From Anaeromyces robustus (lineage: Eukaryota > Neocallimastigomycota > Neocallimastigomycetes > Neocallimastigales > Neocallimastigaceae), in the NCBI GenBank assembly GCA_002104895.1, contig MCFG01000223.1, forward strand, positions 21,001 to 85,000: DNA of 64,000 nt, read 5' to 3'. Below, in pieces: positions 40,469-51,479 of this stretch. The notes below the pieces were generated by a model that searched no databases, was not told the origin of the DNA, and was given only the letters and a program-made list of their open reading frames with translations. A program made the position numbers and the translations under genes. Position 1 is the first letter of the stretch. Each line of letters opens with the position of its first letter.

Positions 40469-43344
40469 ATGAGTGACAATTTTACTGAAAAAGTCGAAAA
40501 AGTTTTCTTAAAATCTAAGGAATTAGCTCAAGAGGCTAGTCATATTGAAATTCAACCATGGCATATATTATTAGCTCTTTTAGATGATTCTGATGGTGTA
40601 TTCAAAAAGATTATCACTAAGAGTGGTGGTGATGCATTAACTGTTGAACGTGCAGTTAAAAGAAAAATCATTCATCTCCCAATTCAAAATCCACCACCAG
40701 AAAATATAACTTTCAGTAAGAATGCTTATAAAATTGTTGAAAATGCTCAAAAAATTAGTTCAAAAAATAAAGATAAATTCTGTACTTTGGATTCTCTTTT
40801 ATTAGCTTTAATAGAATATAATGATGTTACTAGCGTTCTTCAATCTTGTGGTATTGATATTGATAATGTTAAAAGTCAAATCAAGAAACTTAGAGGAAGT
40901 GGTGTAGCTGATAGTAAAAATGCTGAAGATACTTTTGATGCTTTAAGTAAATATGCTATTGATATGACTGCTTTAGCTGAACAAGGTAAATTTGATCCAG
41001 TAATTGGTCGTGATGATGAAATTAGAAGAGTTATTCGTGTTTTAACTTGTAGAAAGAAGAATAATCCATGTTTAATTGGTGAACCAGGTGTTGGTAAAAC
41101 AGCTATTATTGAAGGTTTAGCTCAAAGAATTGTTGCTAATGATGTTCCTGCCAATTTAAAATGTAGATTATTTTCTTTAGATATGGGTTCCTTAGTAGCT
41201 GGTAGTGCATATCGTGGTGATTTTGAAAAAAGGTTAAAAGCTGTATTAAATGAAGTAACTACATCTGAAGAACCAATTATTTTATTCATTGATGAAATTC
41301 ATTTAGTACTTGGAGCTGGTAAAACTAGTGGTTCTATGGATGCTGCTAATCTATTAAAACCAATGTTAGCAAGAGGTGAATTAAGATGCATTGGTGCTAC
41401 AACATTAGCTGAATATCGTGAATATGTTGAAAAAGATGCCGCTTTTGAACGTAGATTCCAACAAGTTTATGTTGGAGAACCAAGTGTTCAAGATACTATT
41501 ACCATTTTAAGAGGTTTAAAGGAAAAATTTGAAGCTTATGCTGGTGTTAAAATTTTAGATAGTGCTTTAGTTCAAGCTGCTTATCTTTCTAATCGTTATA
41601 TTACAAATCGTTTCTTACCTGATAAAGCTATTGATTTAATTGATGAAGCTTGTGCTTATGCTAAAGTTCAATTGGAATCTCAACCAGAACAAATTGATAT
41701 TTTAGAAAGAAAAAAATTCCAATTAGAAATTGAAAAAACAGCTTTATCTGGTGAAAAAAGTCAAATTGCAAAGGATAGATTACAAAAAGTTGAAGAAGAA
41801 ATTGCAAATTTAAATGAACAATTGAAACCTTTAATGGAACAATATAAGAGTGAAAAGAAACGTATTGATGAAATAGGTACGATGAATAAAAAACTTGATG
41901 AAATTCGTTATAAAATTGCTGATGCTGAACGTCGTCAAGATTTAGCATTAGCTGCTGATTTAAAATATTATGCTTTACCAGAAGTTGAAAAACGTTTAAA
42001 GGAATTGGAAGCTAAAAGAGAAAAGGAAATTAATGAAATGATGGAAGAAGGTGATAATAATTTCAATCATCAAGGAAATGAAGTTTTAAATAATGATGAT
42101 TTATTTGGTAATACCAATACTAATTCCAATATCAATAATGACAACAACAACAATAATAATAATAATAACACTAAACCACAAAATGAAAGATTATTAAAGG
42201 AAATTATTGGTCCAAATGAAATAGCTGATATTGTTTCTAAATGGACAGGTATTCCAGTACAACGTTTATCTCAAGGTGAAGCTGAACGTTTCTTACGTTT
42301 AGCTGAACATCTTCATAATAGAATAATTGGTCAAGACGAAGCAGTTGAATTAGTAGCTGAAGCTATTTTAAGAAGTAGAGCAGGTTTAGCTCGTGAAAAG
42401 GCTCCAGCTGGTTCTTTCTTATTCTTAGGACCTACTGGTGTTGGTAAAACAGAATTAGCTAAAGCTTTAGCTTGTGAACTCTTTGATGATGAAAAGTATA
42501 TTGTACGTATTGATATGACAGAATATATGGAAAAGCATAGTGTTTCAAGATTAATTGGTGCTCCACCAGGTTATGTTGGTTATGAAGAAAGTGGTCAACT
42601 TACTGAAGCTGTTAGAAGGAGACCTTATTCTATTGTACTTTTTGATGAAGTTGAAAAAGCTCATCCAGAAGTTATAAATATTTTATTACAAGTTTAGATG
42701 ATGGTGTTTTAACTGATGGTAAAGGTAGAACTGTTGATTTCTCTAATACTGTTATTATTATGACTAGTAATCTTGGTTATCGTCCATTACAAAGTCTTGC
42801 TCTTAATGGTAGAACTGATATTGATGAAAATACTAGAGAAAAAGTTATGGAAGAAGTACGTCAATGTTTAAAACCTGAACTTATCAATCGTTTAGATGAT
42901 ATAATTTTATTCCATCCACTTTCTCACAAGGAATTAAGAACTATTATTGTTAACCAAATTAAGAATATTGAAAAACGTATTGCTAAACAAGGTTTAGTTA
43001 ATATGAGTTTAAATATTACTAAGGAAGCTCAAGATTTTGTTTTAAGAGAAGCTTATGATCCAGCTTATGGTGCAAGACCAATTAGAAGATACTTAGAAAA
43101 ACATATTGTTACCCGTCTTAGTTATTTAAAAATAAAAGGAAAACTTTATCCTGGATGTAATGTTAATATTGATTATTCAGAAGAAAAAGCTAAACCTAAT
43201 GATCAAATACTTTTAAATCAATCATCTTCACCATATCATTCTGATTCAGATTCTTCTGTATCTTATAATCCAAGAAAAAGACATTTTGAAGATGATGCTT
43301 TAATCTTCACAGTTCAACCACCTGAAGATAAAATGGAATTATAG
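40469..43344 (+). CDS. HSP104: Hsp104/ClpB-type disaggregase, frame interrupted once
   Basis: AAA+ protein disaggregase of the cytosolic Hsp104 type. Clp N-domain (about 1-150, no transit peptide); NBD1 with Walker A GEPGVGKT (204-211), Walker B LFIDEIH and Arg finger AFERRFQ; coiled middle domain about 400-530; an Asn-rich insert ([12 protein letters not shown]); NBD2 with Walker A GPTGVGKT (654-661), pore loop APPGYVGYE and Walker [14 protein letters not shown] (D726, E727). The plus-strand frame stops at 42695-42697 right after INILLQV and resumes one frame over as [16 protein letters not shown]; the conserved text is intact on both sides, so exactly one T appears to be missing from the TTT run at 42693-42695. 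The rest runs cleanly to the stop at 43344 (about 958 residues if continuous). No GT/AG intron explains the change. A homopolymer sequencing error or a recent null allele are the simplest readings. Hsp104 with Hsp70/Hsp40 resolubilises aggregates and shapes prions. Confidence 0.93.
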
Positions 43345-45204
43345 GAAAAAAAAAAACATTAATTAGTTTTTTCGTTATTATCATATAATATATATAAGTT
43401 ATTTATTTTCATTTATATATTTATTTATAGAATATTAATTATATATATTCATAGAGTAAATTATACCATTTTTTTTTTAAAAAAAAAGTAATATAAATAC
43501 TGTAAATATCTATATTTAATAATTAAAATATCTATTATCATATTATCTTTCATAAAATATTAAAAACATGTAAAATTAATTATATAAATTAAATTAAAAA
43601 AAAAAAAAATATAATAAATAAAAATAAAAATTAAAAAATATAAATATAAATAAATTAAGTCATAAACTTTGCTTTAAAATTTTAAAGTGTTTTTTCATAT
43701 TTTTCTTTTCAGTATATATAAAAAATATTTTGTTGAAAAAATAAAAGTATAAGTATTTCAATGAAAAAAAAAAAAAAAAGTTTAAGTGTTCCAATAAATA
43801 GAAAAAATTAGTTACCAATGAAATAAATAAATTATTTTGTTTTTTTATTTTTATTGTAATACTAATATTTTAAAAAAAAAAAAAAATTAATTTGAAAAAA
43901 AAAATAACTTATTAATAAAAAATAGTTTTTAAAAAAATATAAAAAAAATATCCATATCATATATATAATTATAATATTTAGCCAACCTTTTTATATTATA
44001 TTAAAAGATATATAAAATAAAAAAATAATTAATGATAATAAATGGACTATATAAATTATATATGATATTTATTATATTATTAGTTTTTTTTTTAAATAAT
44101 TTTATGAATAATACTAAGATTATTTTATTATTTATAAATAATTACATATTAATATTTAAATATTATAATTAAATATTATTATGTTATATTTGTATTCTAT
44201 AATATATTTTTATTATTTTCTTTGTTTATTATTAATAGTGTTTACTATTTATATTATTATTTCATTTTTTTTTTAATTAATAGCAATATATTTTTTTAAT
44301 TACAATAAAAAAATCTTTCTATAGAAAAATAATTAAAAGAACCAAATATTACAAAAATAAATAAATAAAGTTTTTTTAAATAATTGGATTTAATTAATAA
44401 TTATCAAATTAATTTTTATTTCTTTTTAGTAAAATATATGGTGTTATATAATTAATATCAAAATTATAATTTGATAATAATTTTTTTTATTTAAAACTTA
44501 ATTTATTATTATAAATATATTAAAAAAATTTTTTTTTATATTGTTTATTATTATTGTTTATTATTATTATTATTTTTCAATTTTTTTGCTAAATTAAATT
44601 TTTACTAATTATTTATATTTACTATTTCAAAATATCATACAAACTCATATATATATATTGATATTAATTAAATAGTAAAATAAAATGTTTTTTTGATAAA
44701 AAATAGTTTTATAAAATAAAATTTAAAATATTGAGTGTTACATGATAATATTTTTAATATTAATTGAAAGTTATTTAATGATAATAAAACTTTTATGTTG
44801 GACCAATTAAAACAGTGTGAATGTACAAAAACATTTTTTTTTAAAGTATTCTTTTTTATTATTTGATTTCATGAACTAACTAAAATAAAAATAATACTTT
44901 CATTAATAATATATTGATTTATTATTGGTGTTTTATATATTTATTTTATTTTATTTTTGTTTTTAATTTTTTTAATATTTTTATTTTCTTATTATTATTT
45001 TTTTCCTTAAAGAATTTCTGAAATTATACTTTAATATAAATAAATTATATATTAAAGTTTTTTTTAATATAATGATAAATAAAGAATCTTTATATATGAA
45101 AATATAAACTTTATATTTATAACTTTAAAATCAGACCTATTTTTTTAAAAAAAAATAGAAAACTTTAATAATAATAATATATTTTCTAATAATATTTTGT
45201 TTTT
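43345..45204. other. Gene-free AT-rich stretch
   Basis: The HSP104 3' end and about 1.8 kb of AT-rich DNA up to the LINE insertion point. No gene or structured element seen. Confidence 0.55.
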
Positions 45205-45215
45205 GTATTAAAAAT
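45205..45215 (+). repeat. LINE target-site duplication, left copy
   Basis: GTATTAAAAAT directly before the first base of the LINE; identical to 50398-50408 right after its poly-A. Confidence 0.9.
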
Positions 45216-45216
45216 T

Positions 45217-45265
45217 CCTCTTCTGAGGACCTGTACTTCCATTCATTTGGAATGCTCAGAAGAGG
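45217..45265 (+). other. 5'-terminal 11-bp hairpin of the LINE
   Basis: CCTCTTCTGAG (45217-45227) pairs perfectly with CTCAGAAGAGG (45255-45265). The 27-nt loop contains a smaller TTCCA/TGGAA stem. It begins one base inside the element, so it would sit at the very 5' end of the transcript. Confidence 0.85.
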
Positions 45266-45267
45266 GT

Positions 45268-45304
45268 AAATGCCTGTCGATACATGGCGACGTTAAGGGC
45301 ATTT
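45268..45304 (+). other. Second 5' UTR hairpin of the LINE
   Basis: AAATGCC (45268-45274) pairs with GGCATTT (45298-45304), and inside it GTCG (45276-45279) pairs with CGAC (45288-45291) around an 8-nt loop. This gives a two-part stem with an asymmetric internal loop, GTTAAG, on the 3' side. Confidence 0.8.
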
Positions 45305-45819
45305 TTATGAAGTCTCCTCAATAATTGTTCTTTCTTCTAATAATATGTATAAGCTGGATATGCAGGAAATGAGATATTTGTATTTTCTTTTAAATTTATC
45401 TTTCATGTATTTCTGTATATTATCACTGTATGAATCTATTGTAATTGCTTTAATTATTGTATGAGCTTGATTCACTCAAAAGCATGTGCTTATACTTTAT
45501 TAGAATTTAGAATAGTTATTTTTGAGTTCTTCACCTTTAACTTTTTTTTTTAATTTTCATGAATTTAAGAATTTACAAGATTTCAAATATATTTACATTC
45601 GCAAAAAGAGATTTTTATAACAACTATCAATATTCTACAAGTGTTTTTATAATAGAGTAAAGAAGATAAACAATTGATAAATTTAAACAAAAGAAAAAAA
45701 AAAAAAGAAAAAATTTACATTCAGTTATTACTAGTCTACATTTTTAACTCGATTTTTTTAGTTTAGTACTTTCATTTTACTTTTTTTATTTTTTTCATCA
45801 ATATTAAATATAGATCATA

Positions 45820-48800
45820 ATGGTACGAAATTTTTATAATAGTAACGAAAATAGCAATGTTTTTGTTCGTGGATTCCGCTGTTATGGAACTGATATTAAC
45901 AACACTAGCATTATCTTCATCAATGGCCTTCACTCATGGACCAATGCATATATGATGGATTTTCTGGAATCAAATCTTAAGGAATTCAACAAGTACATTC
46001 TTTCAGTTAAACGATCTATGTGTTCTAGAGGTTGGTATTTTAGGATCAAAGTTTTATCATCTGACTTTAAATTCGATGATTTCAAAAAGAAATTTGTATC
46101 ATATATCTCAAATGCTAGCTTGTCGTATAGTAATTGCACTCATTATATTCGTAAAAGGTCACTTCAACAGATCAGAAATCAACTATTTTCTCCTTCAACA
46201 AACTTTAATGATTCAATTAATAACCAAAGTAATTCTACAACAAACTTAAATGATTCAATTAATAACCAAAGTAAGTCTACAACAAACTTAAATGATTCAA
46301 TCAATAACCAAAGAAATTCTACAACAAACTTAAATGATTCAATTAATAACCAAAGTAATTCTACTACAACATCCTCACAATCTAATACTTCAGATTCTTT
46401 CCAACGCAACTCATTAGTTAGTATACACTCTAATCTCAACACTCTTAATTCTATCAAAGATAAATTTACTTTTTGTCTCAGTTGGAATACCAATGGATGG
46501 AACCACGAAAAGAAAGATAGTATCGAATACTTTATCACATTATTCAAACCTCTTTTTCTCTGTTTTCAAGAAACAAAGAACGGTTCTGGTGCCAATAGTA
46601 GTCAACCATGTAAAGTCACTATTCCCAATTACCGATATTTTGTTAGAAGAGCCGTTGATAGTATTCCAGGCATGAGAGGTTTATTTTTAGGTTATCATAA
46701 ATCTTGTCAAGCAATACTTGAAGAGAATTCATTTAATTACATTATTTCCTTAACTAATTATAATATATACGACTCTAAATGCTCTGTTGGAAATGTATAT
46801 ATCCCTGTCAGCTCTCATTCTACACAAGTGAAGTGTGCTTTAGCAGAAGTTATTGATTGGCTTAATATTCATCGTGATCATGCTTCTATTCTTGTTGGGG
46901 ATTTTAACATGAAAACAGTGGACCTTGAAGAAAAAATATCACCGATTAATGGTTGGATAATTTTACCTCTCAATAGTTCAAGAATCTCTTGGGTTCAAGG
47001 TAATTTATCTTCAGATATTGATCATGCTTTGGTTAATTATAAAATGTTGAACCTTATATCTTATGCTTCCTTTATTGATTATCACCCAGTCTCTGATCAT
47101 AAACCAATGTTAGTATATTGTAAGAAAAATTTTGTTGATCTCTCCTTTACTCACCCAAAAAAGGTTGTTCAATGGAATAGAATTCGCTGTAAGGAAATGA
47201 AAAACGATATTGTTGACAATAACAAGTTTGCTATTTTAAATAATGAGATCTTTAATAATCCTTCTCTTTCTATTGATGATCTAGTTGATAAGTTTATTAA
47301 TACTTCTAATTCAATTGCAGAGGACCTTGAAATTACATCTTCTACTGAAATTAGGAAATCAATGTTCCATATGTCACGTAATATTTACTGTCTTCAAAGA
47401 ATCAAAAGCTTGAAGTATCGACAAATTAAAAAGAGCCATTTGGATTATGAACCTAATCAATTTATTATCCTTGTTGCATCTTATAATAAATTATGCCAAT
47501 CTATTCATAAAAAATGTAATGAATTTAGAAGACAAAACTATTTATTTTGGATTAAAGTAGGCTGCGAGGCTACCTTAAAAAATGACAGCAGAAAATCATG
47601 GTCATGGATTAAGAAGAATATTAAAAATAACAATCAGGAGTTATTTATACCTCATCCTATCAGAGACCACCAAGATAACTTAGTGTATAGTACTAAAGAT
47701 CAATTAGATGTTTGGTGCAATTATTATAAGAAACTTAGTTATAACTCTACTGGACATAGCATGAATAAAAAATTCTGGAAGAATTCTCCCGCTATTAATC
47801 GTATAAAGAGTGGAAATAACATAGTATGGGATATTAACCAAGATATCAGCATTGAAGAAATCAAAAAGGCCATCCTTTCTATCCCTAACTTTAAAGCCTC
47901 GGGTCCCGACGGTATCCCTATTGAATTTTATAAAGCTTTAATTCCTGATTCCTCTTCAAATGACTCTGTAAATAATGATTCCTATGTTCCGGCTGGTCTT
48001 AGTTGTTTCTGTTTCTTAATTAATCGTATTTGGAATGGTGATTTTCCTATTTTTTGGAATAATGCATCCATTGTTTCTATTCCAAAAAAAGGCGATCTTT
48101 CTAATTGTGATAACTATCGTGGTATCTCACTTATCAATAATGGTATTAAGATTCTTTCGAAAATTATTGCTTCTAGAATTTCTGAATATGGTATAAGTCA
48201 TGGATTCATCAGACCAGAACAATTTGGCTTTCGGAATAAGGAAGAATGTATTAGTCTTTATATCTCTATTCTTTCTATTTGTCAAAGACGTAAATTCAAA
48301 GGGGAAGATACTTATATAGCTTTTCTGGACCTTAAAAAAGCTTACGATTCTGTGCCCATATATAACATCTTGTCGAAAATTTATACTCTTGGTATACAAG
48401 GAAAATGCTTTCAATTTTTGGAGAACCTATATCTGTCTTCCAAAGCTTGTGTTAAAATTAATGGACAATTTTCCGATTCTTTCAGAATACTTAAAGGAGT
48501 TCGACAAGGATGTCCCTTATCTCCTATACTTTTTAATTTGTTTATCAACGACATCTTCAACGATTGCCTGCATAATGGTGTGAAAATAGATACTGAATAT
48601 TGTTGTGGAGGATTATTTGCTGATGATATTGTTCTTTGTGCCCCTAGTAGATCTCGTATGAACAAACTTCTTCGTTTAGTTGGTAAATGGGCTAAGGACA
48701 ACGAGATGACTTTTGGAATTAATAAATGTGGCACATTAGCTGTTAGACATGAAAATTCGGAATATATTCTTAGAGAGGACCCTACCTTTTATTTAACAGG

Positions 48801-50139
48801 AATCGCAATCCCTAAAACAGATTGTTATACTTACCTTGGTGTTCCCTTTCACAAAACTCTAGATTTAAAATTCGTTATTAGTAAAATGAAAAATAAAGTT
48901 AGTAAGGCTTTGTTTTCAATTCAGGGTTTTTTAAAAAATGATCTGATTCCTATTCCTCTTAAAAGAACTTTATTCTCTGCAAAAGTTATTGGACAAGTTT
49001 CCTATTACGCGCCTTTGCTTGGTTCTAACAAAAACAATACTAGTTCTACACAAACAATAATTAACAAAGGTTTTTATTGGATTTTAGGCTACTCGAAACC
49101 TAATTCTTTTGTTTCTATTTATTGCATCTCAAAAGAACTCAATATTCCTCCACTTTCTGGTAAATGTGCTTTAGCTCAGGTTAGATGTTTTAATAAGTGG
49201 AAGGACTCCAACTGCATTATCTCAAAGATAGTTAATAATGTTGCTACAACAAGAAAATGGACTTGGGACAAAGAAAGTAAAATATTAAATGATAAATTAA
49301 ACAATATTTCATCCTCTACTAAAGAAATTATGGAATTCTATTGGGACAGAGACATGAACAGTGATAAATCAATTAAAGCTAAAACTTATAAATTGTACAA
49401 CTTTGAAGAATCAAGAAGTTACTTAAAGCTTAATCTAGAATTTCCTGAATATAGCAAAGGTTTTCGGTGGATACTTAGGGCAAGATGTGGATATAAAATT
49501 GATGCTAGAGTTGCAAAAGCTGCTAAAATGATTAATAATTCTTGTCCTAATTGTTGTTCATGTTGTTTCCATTGTGACAGTTATCAGAGAATTGATCATT
49601 GGTTTATAAATTGTTTCTTATTTAAAAATCTTCGTATTGATCACTTCTCTGATTTAGATAGAAATTTTTTTTATTTTTTAGATAGTCTTTTTAATAGTTT
49701 AGTTAGGACCAGTAATAACCCTAGTGTGGATAATAGAATAAATAATATTGTTAAGGGTTATAAAAGTAGTAATAATAGTATAAGTAATATAGATATATTA
49801 GGTAGTAAAAAAATAGTTAATAGGTATAGAATATATATTTTTTTAATTGGTGGTAGAGATTATGGTTTTAGTGATAGAATTAACAATAGTCCATACAAAA
49901 AGGAATGGGAATGTTTGTTTAAGTGTCAGACTGAATCTGGTACTTATTCAAAATCCCCATTCTTGTTGCGATCTGCGGCTCTATTGAATGATATCATGCC
50001 TGTTGTCTGTAAAAGACAACATATATTATTCAATAAATTTAAAACCAACCTCTCCAGGAACGTCAATGCTGATAACACAGTAGGACAGCCTAGTAGGGCA
50101 AATGCCGATCCTATTTCCGACCCTAGTGGAATAGGATAG
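45820..50139 (+). CDS. LINE ORF: APE endonuclease and reverse transcriptase, 1439 aa
   Basis: The N-terminal 110 residues (VFVRGFRCYG..., RGWYFRIKVLSSDFKFDDF) look like a small alpha/beta, possibly RRM-like, nucleic-acid-binding module. Next comes a four-fold 14-residue repeat of TTNLNDSINNQSNS type (46195-46370). The APE endonuclease starts near residue 218: SWNTNGW, CFQETK, VGDFNM, SDIDHALVNY and SDHKPMLVY contain the catalytic Asn, Glu, Asp, Asp and His positions. Reverse transcriptase follows: KASGPDGIPIEFYK, YRGISLINNGIKILSKI, EQFGFRNKEECISL, FLDLKKAYDSVP, LKGVRQGCPLSPILFNLFI and FADD (933-936). The C-terminus has a Cys/His cluster, CPNCCSCCFHC...DHWFINC (about 1241-1265), as in many LINE ORF2 proteins. 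No separate ORF1 is present upstream, so the N-terminal module may serve that role. The frame is uninterrupted, so the element looks competent. Confidence 0.96.
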   Translation: MVRNFYNSNENSNVFVRGFRCYGTDINNTSIIFINGLHSWTNAYMMDFLESNLKEFNKYILSVKRSMCSRGWYFRIKVLSSDFKFDDFKKKFVSYISNASLSYSNCTHYIRKRSLQQIRNQLFSPSTNFNDSINNQSNSTTNLNDSINNQSKSTTNLNDSINNQRNSTTNLNDSINNQSNSTTTSSQSNTSDSFQRNSLVSIHSNLNTLNSIKDKFTFCLSWNTNGWNHEKKDSIEYFITLFKPLFLCFQETKNGSGANSSQPCKVTIPNYRYFVRRAVDSIPGMRGLFLGYHKSCQAILEENSFNYIISLTNYNIYDSKCSVGNVYIPVSSHSTQVKCALAEVIDWLNIHRDHASILVGDFNMKTVDLEEKISPINGWIILPLNSSRISWVQGNLSSDIDHALVNYKMLNLISYASFIDYHPVSDHKPMLVYCKKNFVDLSFTHPKKVVQWNRIRCKEMKNDIVDNNKFAILNNEIFNNPSLSIDDLVDKFINTSNSIAEDLEITSSTEIRKSMFHMSRNIYCLQRIKSLKYRQIKKSHLDYEPNQFIILVASYNKLCQSIHKKCNEFRRQNYLFWIKVGCEATLKNDSRKSWSWIKKNIKNNNQELFIPHPIRDHQDNLVYSTKDQLDVWCNYYKKLSYNSTGHSMNKKFWKNSPAINRIKSGNNIVWDINQDISIEEIKKAILSIPNFKASGPDGIPIEFYKALIPDSSSNDSVNNDSYVPAGLSCFCFLINRIWNGDFPIFWNNASIVSIPKKGDLSNCDNYRGISLINNGIKILSKIIASRISEYGISHGFIRPEQFGFRNKEECISLYISILSICQRRKFKGEDTYIAFLDLKKAYDSVPIYNILSKIYTLGIQGKCFQFLENLYLSSKACVKINGQFSDSFRILKGVRQGCPLSPILFNLFINDIFNDCLHNGVKIDTEYCCGGLFADDIVLCAPSRSRMNKLLRLVGKWAKDNEMTFGINKCGTLAVRHENSEYILREDPTFYLTGIAIPKTDCYTYLGVPFHKTLDLKFVISKMKNKVSKALFSIQGFLKNDLIPIPLKRTLFSAKVIGQVSYYAPLLGSNKNNTSSTQTIINKGFYWILGYSKPNSFVSIYCISKELNIPPLSGKCALAQVRCFNKWKDSNCIISKIVNNVATTRKWTWDKESKILNDKLNNISSSTKEIMEFYWDRDMNSDKSIKAKTYKLYNFEESRSYLKLNLEFPEYSKGFRWILRARCGYKIDARVAKAAKMINNSCPNCCSCCFHCDSYQRIDHWFINCFLFKNLRIDHFSDLDRNFFYFLDSLFNSLVRTSNNPSVDNRINNIVKGYKSSNNSISNIDILGSKKIVNRYRIYIFLIGGRDYGFSDRINNSPYKKEWECLFKCQTESGTYSKSPFLLRSAALLNDIMPVVCKRQHILFNKFKTNLSRNVNADNTVGQPSRANADPISDPSGIG
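46190..46370 (+). repeat. In-frame 42-nt tandem repeat, 4 copies, in the LINE ORF
   Basis: Four near-identical 14-codon units (N-x-N-D-S-I-N-N-Q-x-x-S-T-T) separate the N-terminal module from the endonuclease. Copies differ by single substitutions (Phe/Leu, Asn/Lys, Ser/Arg). It acts as a linker whose copy number may vary between element copies. Confidence 0.9.
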
Positions 50140-50364
50140 ATCAATTTTACTTTAATTCTATATTTAGAATTAAGGGCTGTATGGATTTATTGTTTTTAAA
50201 TATTATTATACTTCTTTTTTTCCTCCAGTATTATCTATTATTATCTATAATATTTTACTGGTTTTTATTTTTTTTTAGTATCATTTTTTTTCATTATGTG
50301 TTTTTTTTATGATTCATGTATTTTAATATTTAAATTCAATAAAGTTGACGTACAAATTGTGTGC

Positions 50365-50397
<33 letters not shown>

Positions 50398-50400
<3 letters not shown>

Positions 50401-50408
50401 TTAAAAAT
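50398..50408 (+). repeat. LINE target-site duplication, right copy
   Basis: GTATTAAAAAT immediately after the poly-A tail; identical to 45205-45215. Confidence 0.9.
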
Positions 50409-51479
50409 ACTTATAATTTTTATATAGAATAACTTTTTAAAGTTATATATACAAATATTTTTAATTAAAATTTTCTTGATATAGTTGAAAAATATATAGT
50501 TCAATAGAAACATGAAATATGAAAAGAATTAAAGAGATGAAATGATGAAAAAGTTGTAATAAACTTTTATAAAGTTTATTACAAGTCTTTTTTTATGATA
50601 GAGAAAAAAAAAGAGAAGAAATAGAATAATTTATTAAATTTTTTTTAAAATAATAATTATTATTGTTAAAGTAATTTAAATAATATGTTATTAGAAAAAT
50701 AAAAGGGTGCGGATACTGATAATATACAATATTAGAAAGTAATTATAATATTAATAAAAATTAAAGAAATAAATTTTTAGTTTTTTAGTTTAAGATGTAT
50801 ATATGTGTATATTTTTTATTAATTTTTTTATATGCTATATAAATAATAATAAAATGATATAAAATGATATTTATTATTTATAGTTATTTAGTGATATTAC
50901 TTTTAATAAATGTAAATTTTTACAAAAGTCTTAGTCTTTTTTATTATATATAAAAAGTGATATTATCATAAATATTAATGATAAATAAAACAAATTTATA
51001 ATAATTAAAAAAAAAAATAATACATTATATTAATAATAAATAAATAAATAAATAAATAAATAAAATAAATAAATAAATAAATATATATTATATAAAGAGA
51101 CAAAATAATTAAATAAATTACAAAAAAAGAGCCTATGTAAAAAAAAATTAAAAAAAATATTATATATTTTAAATATATATAAAAAAATAACTAATAGATC
51201 TTATATAAAAATAATAAAAAGAATATTATTTATGAAATAATAATAATAAGTAATATTGATTTCAATAATATATTATATTGAAATTTAATCAATTTTTTAT
51301 CATTAAATAATAATTTCCCTACTATTCCTCTTCTTTTCTCCTTTCATTTTCTTTATATTTATTGTTTTTTCCACTTTCCCTCTTCATTATTTTTATTTTT
51401 TTTTTTTTGAATTGATTTAATTAAATTTTTTTTAATTTAGTTTACATATCATTTATCCATAATTATTACTTTTTTTTAT
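50409..51479. other. Gene-free AT-rich stretch
   Basis: AT-rich DNA between the LINE and the 3' end of the chitinase gene, with an AAAT array at about 51035-51080. Before the LINE arrived it was continuous with the DNA left of 45205. No gene seen. Confidence 0.55.

Larger units (their letters stand above)
45216..50397 (+). mobile_element. Full-length non-LTR (LINE) retrotransposon
   Basis: A 5182-bp unit made of a 604-bp structured 5' UTR, one long ORF (45820-50139), a 258-bp 3' UTR with poly-A (about 50368-50397), and 11-bp target-site duplications on both sides. These are the hallmarks of target-primed reverse transcription. The 5' end is complete, judging from the duplication abutting a hairpin rather than truncated coding sequence. 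The identical duplications and the open ORF suggest a young insertion. GC content is visibly higher than in the flanking DNA. The clade (L1, Jockey, I, CR1 or Tad-like) cannot be fixed by eye. Confidence 0.95.

Noticed and set aside
42685-42760. Intron across the HSP104 frame change
   Set aside because: The conserved protein text continues without loss on both sides (LLQV then LDDGVL), leaving no room for an intron, and only one base is out of register.
45216-45304. Hepatitis-delta-like ribozyme at the LINE 5' end
   Set aside because: The two hairpins are consecutive. The nested double pseudoknot would need a helix 2 strand between the two halves of the first stem pairing with the 3' end, and I could not find it.
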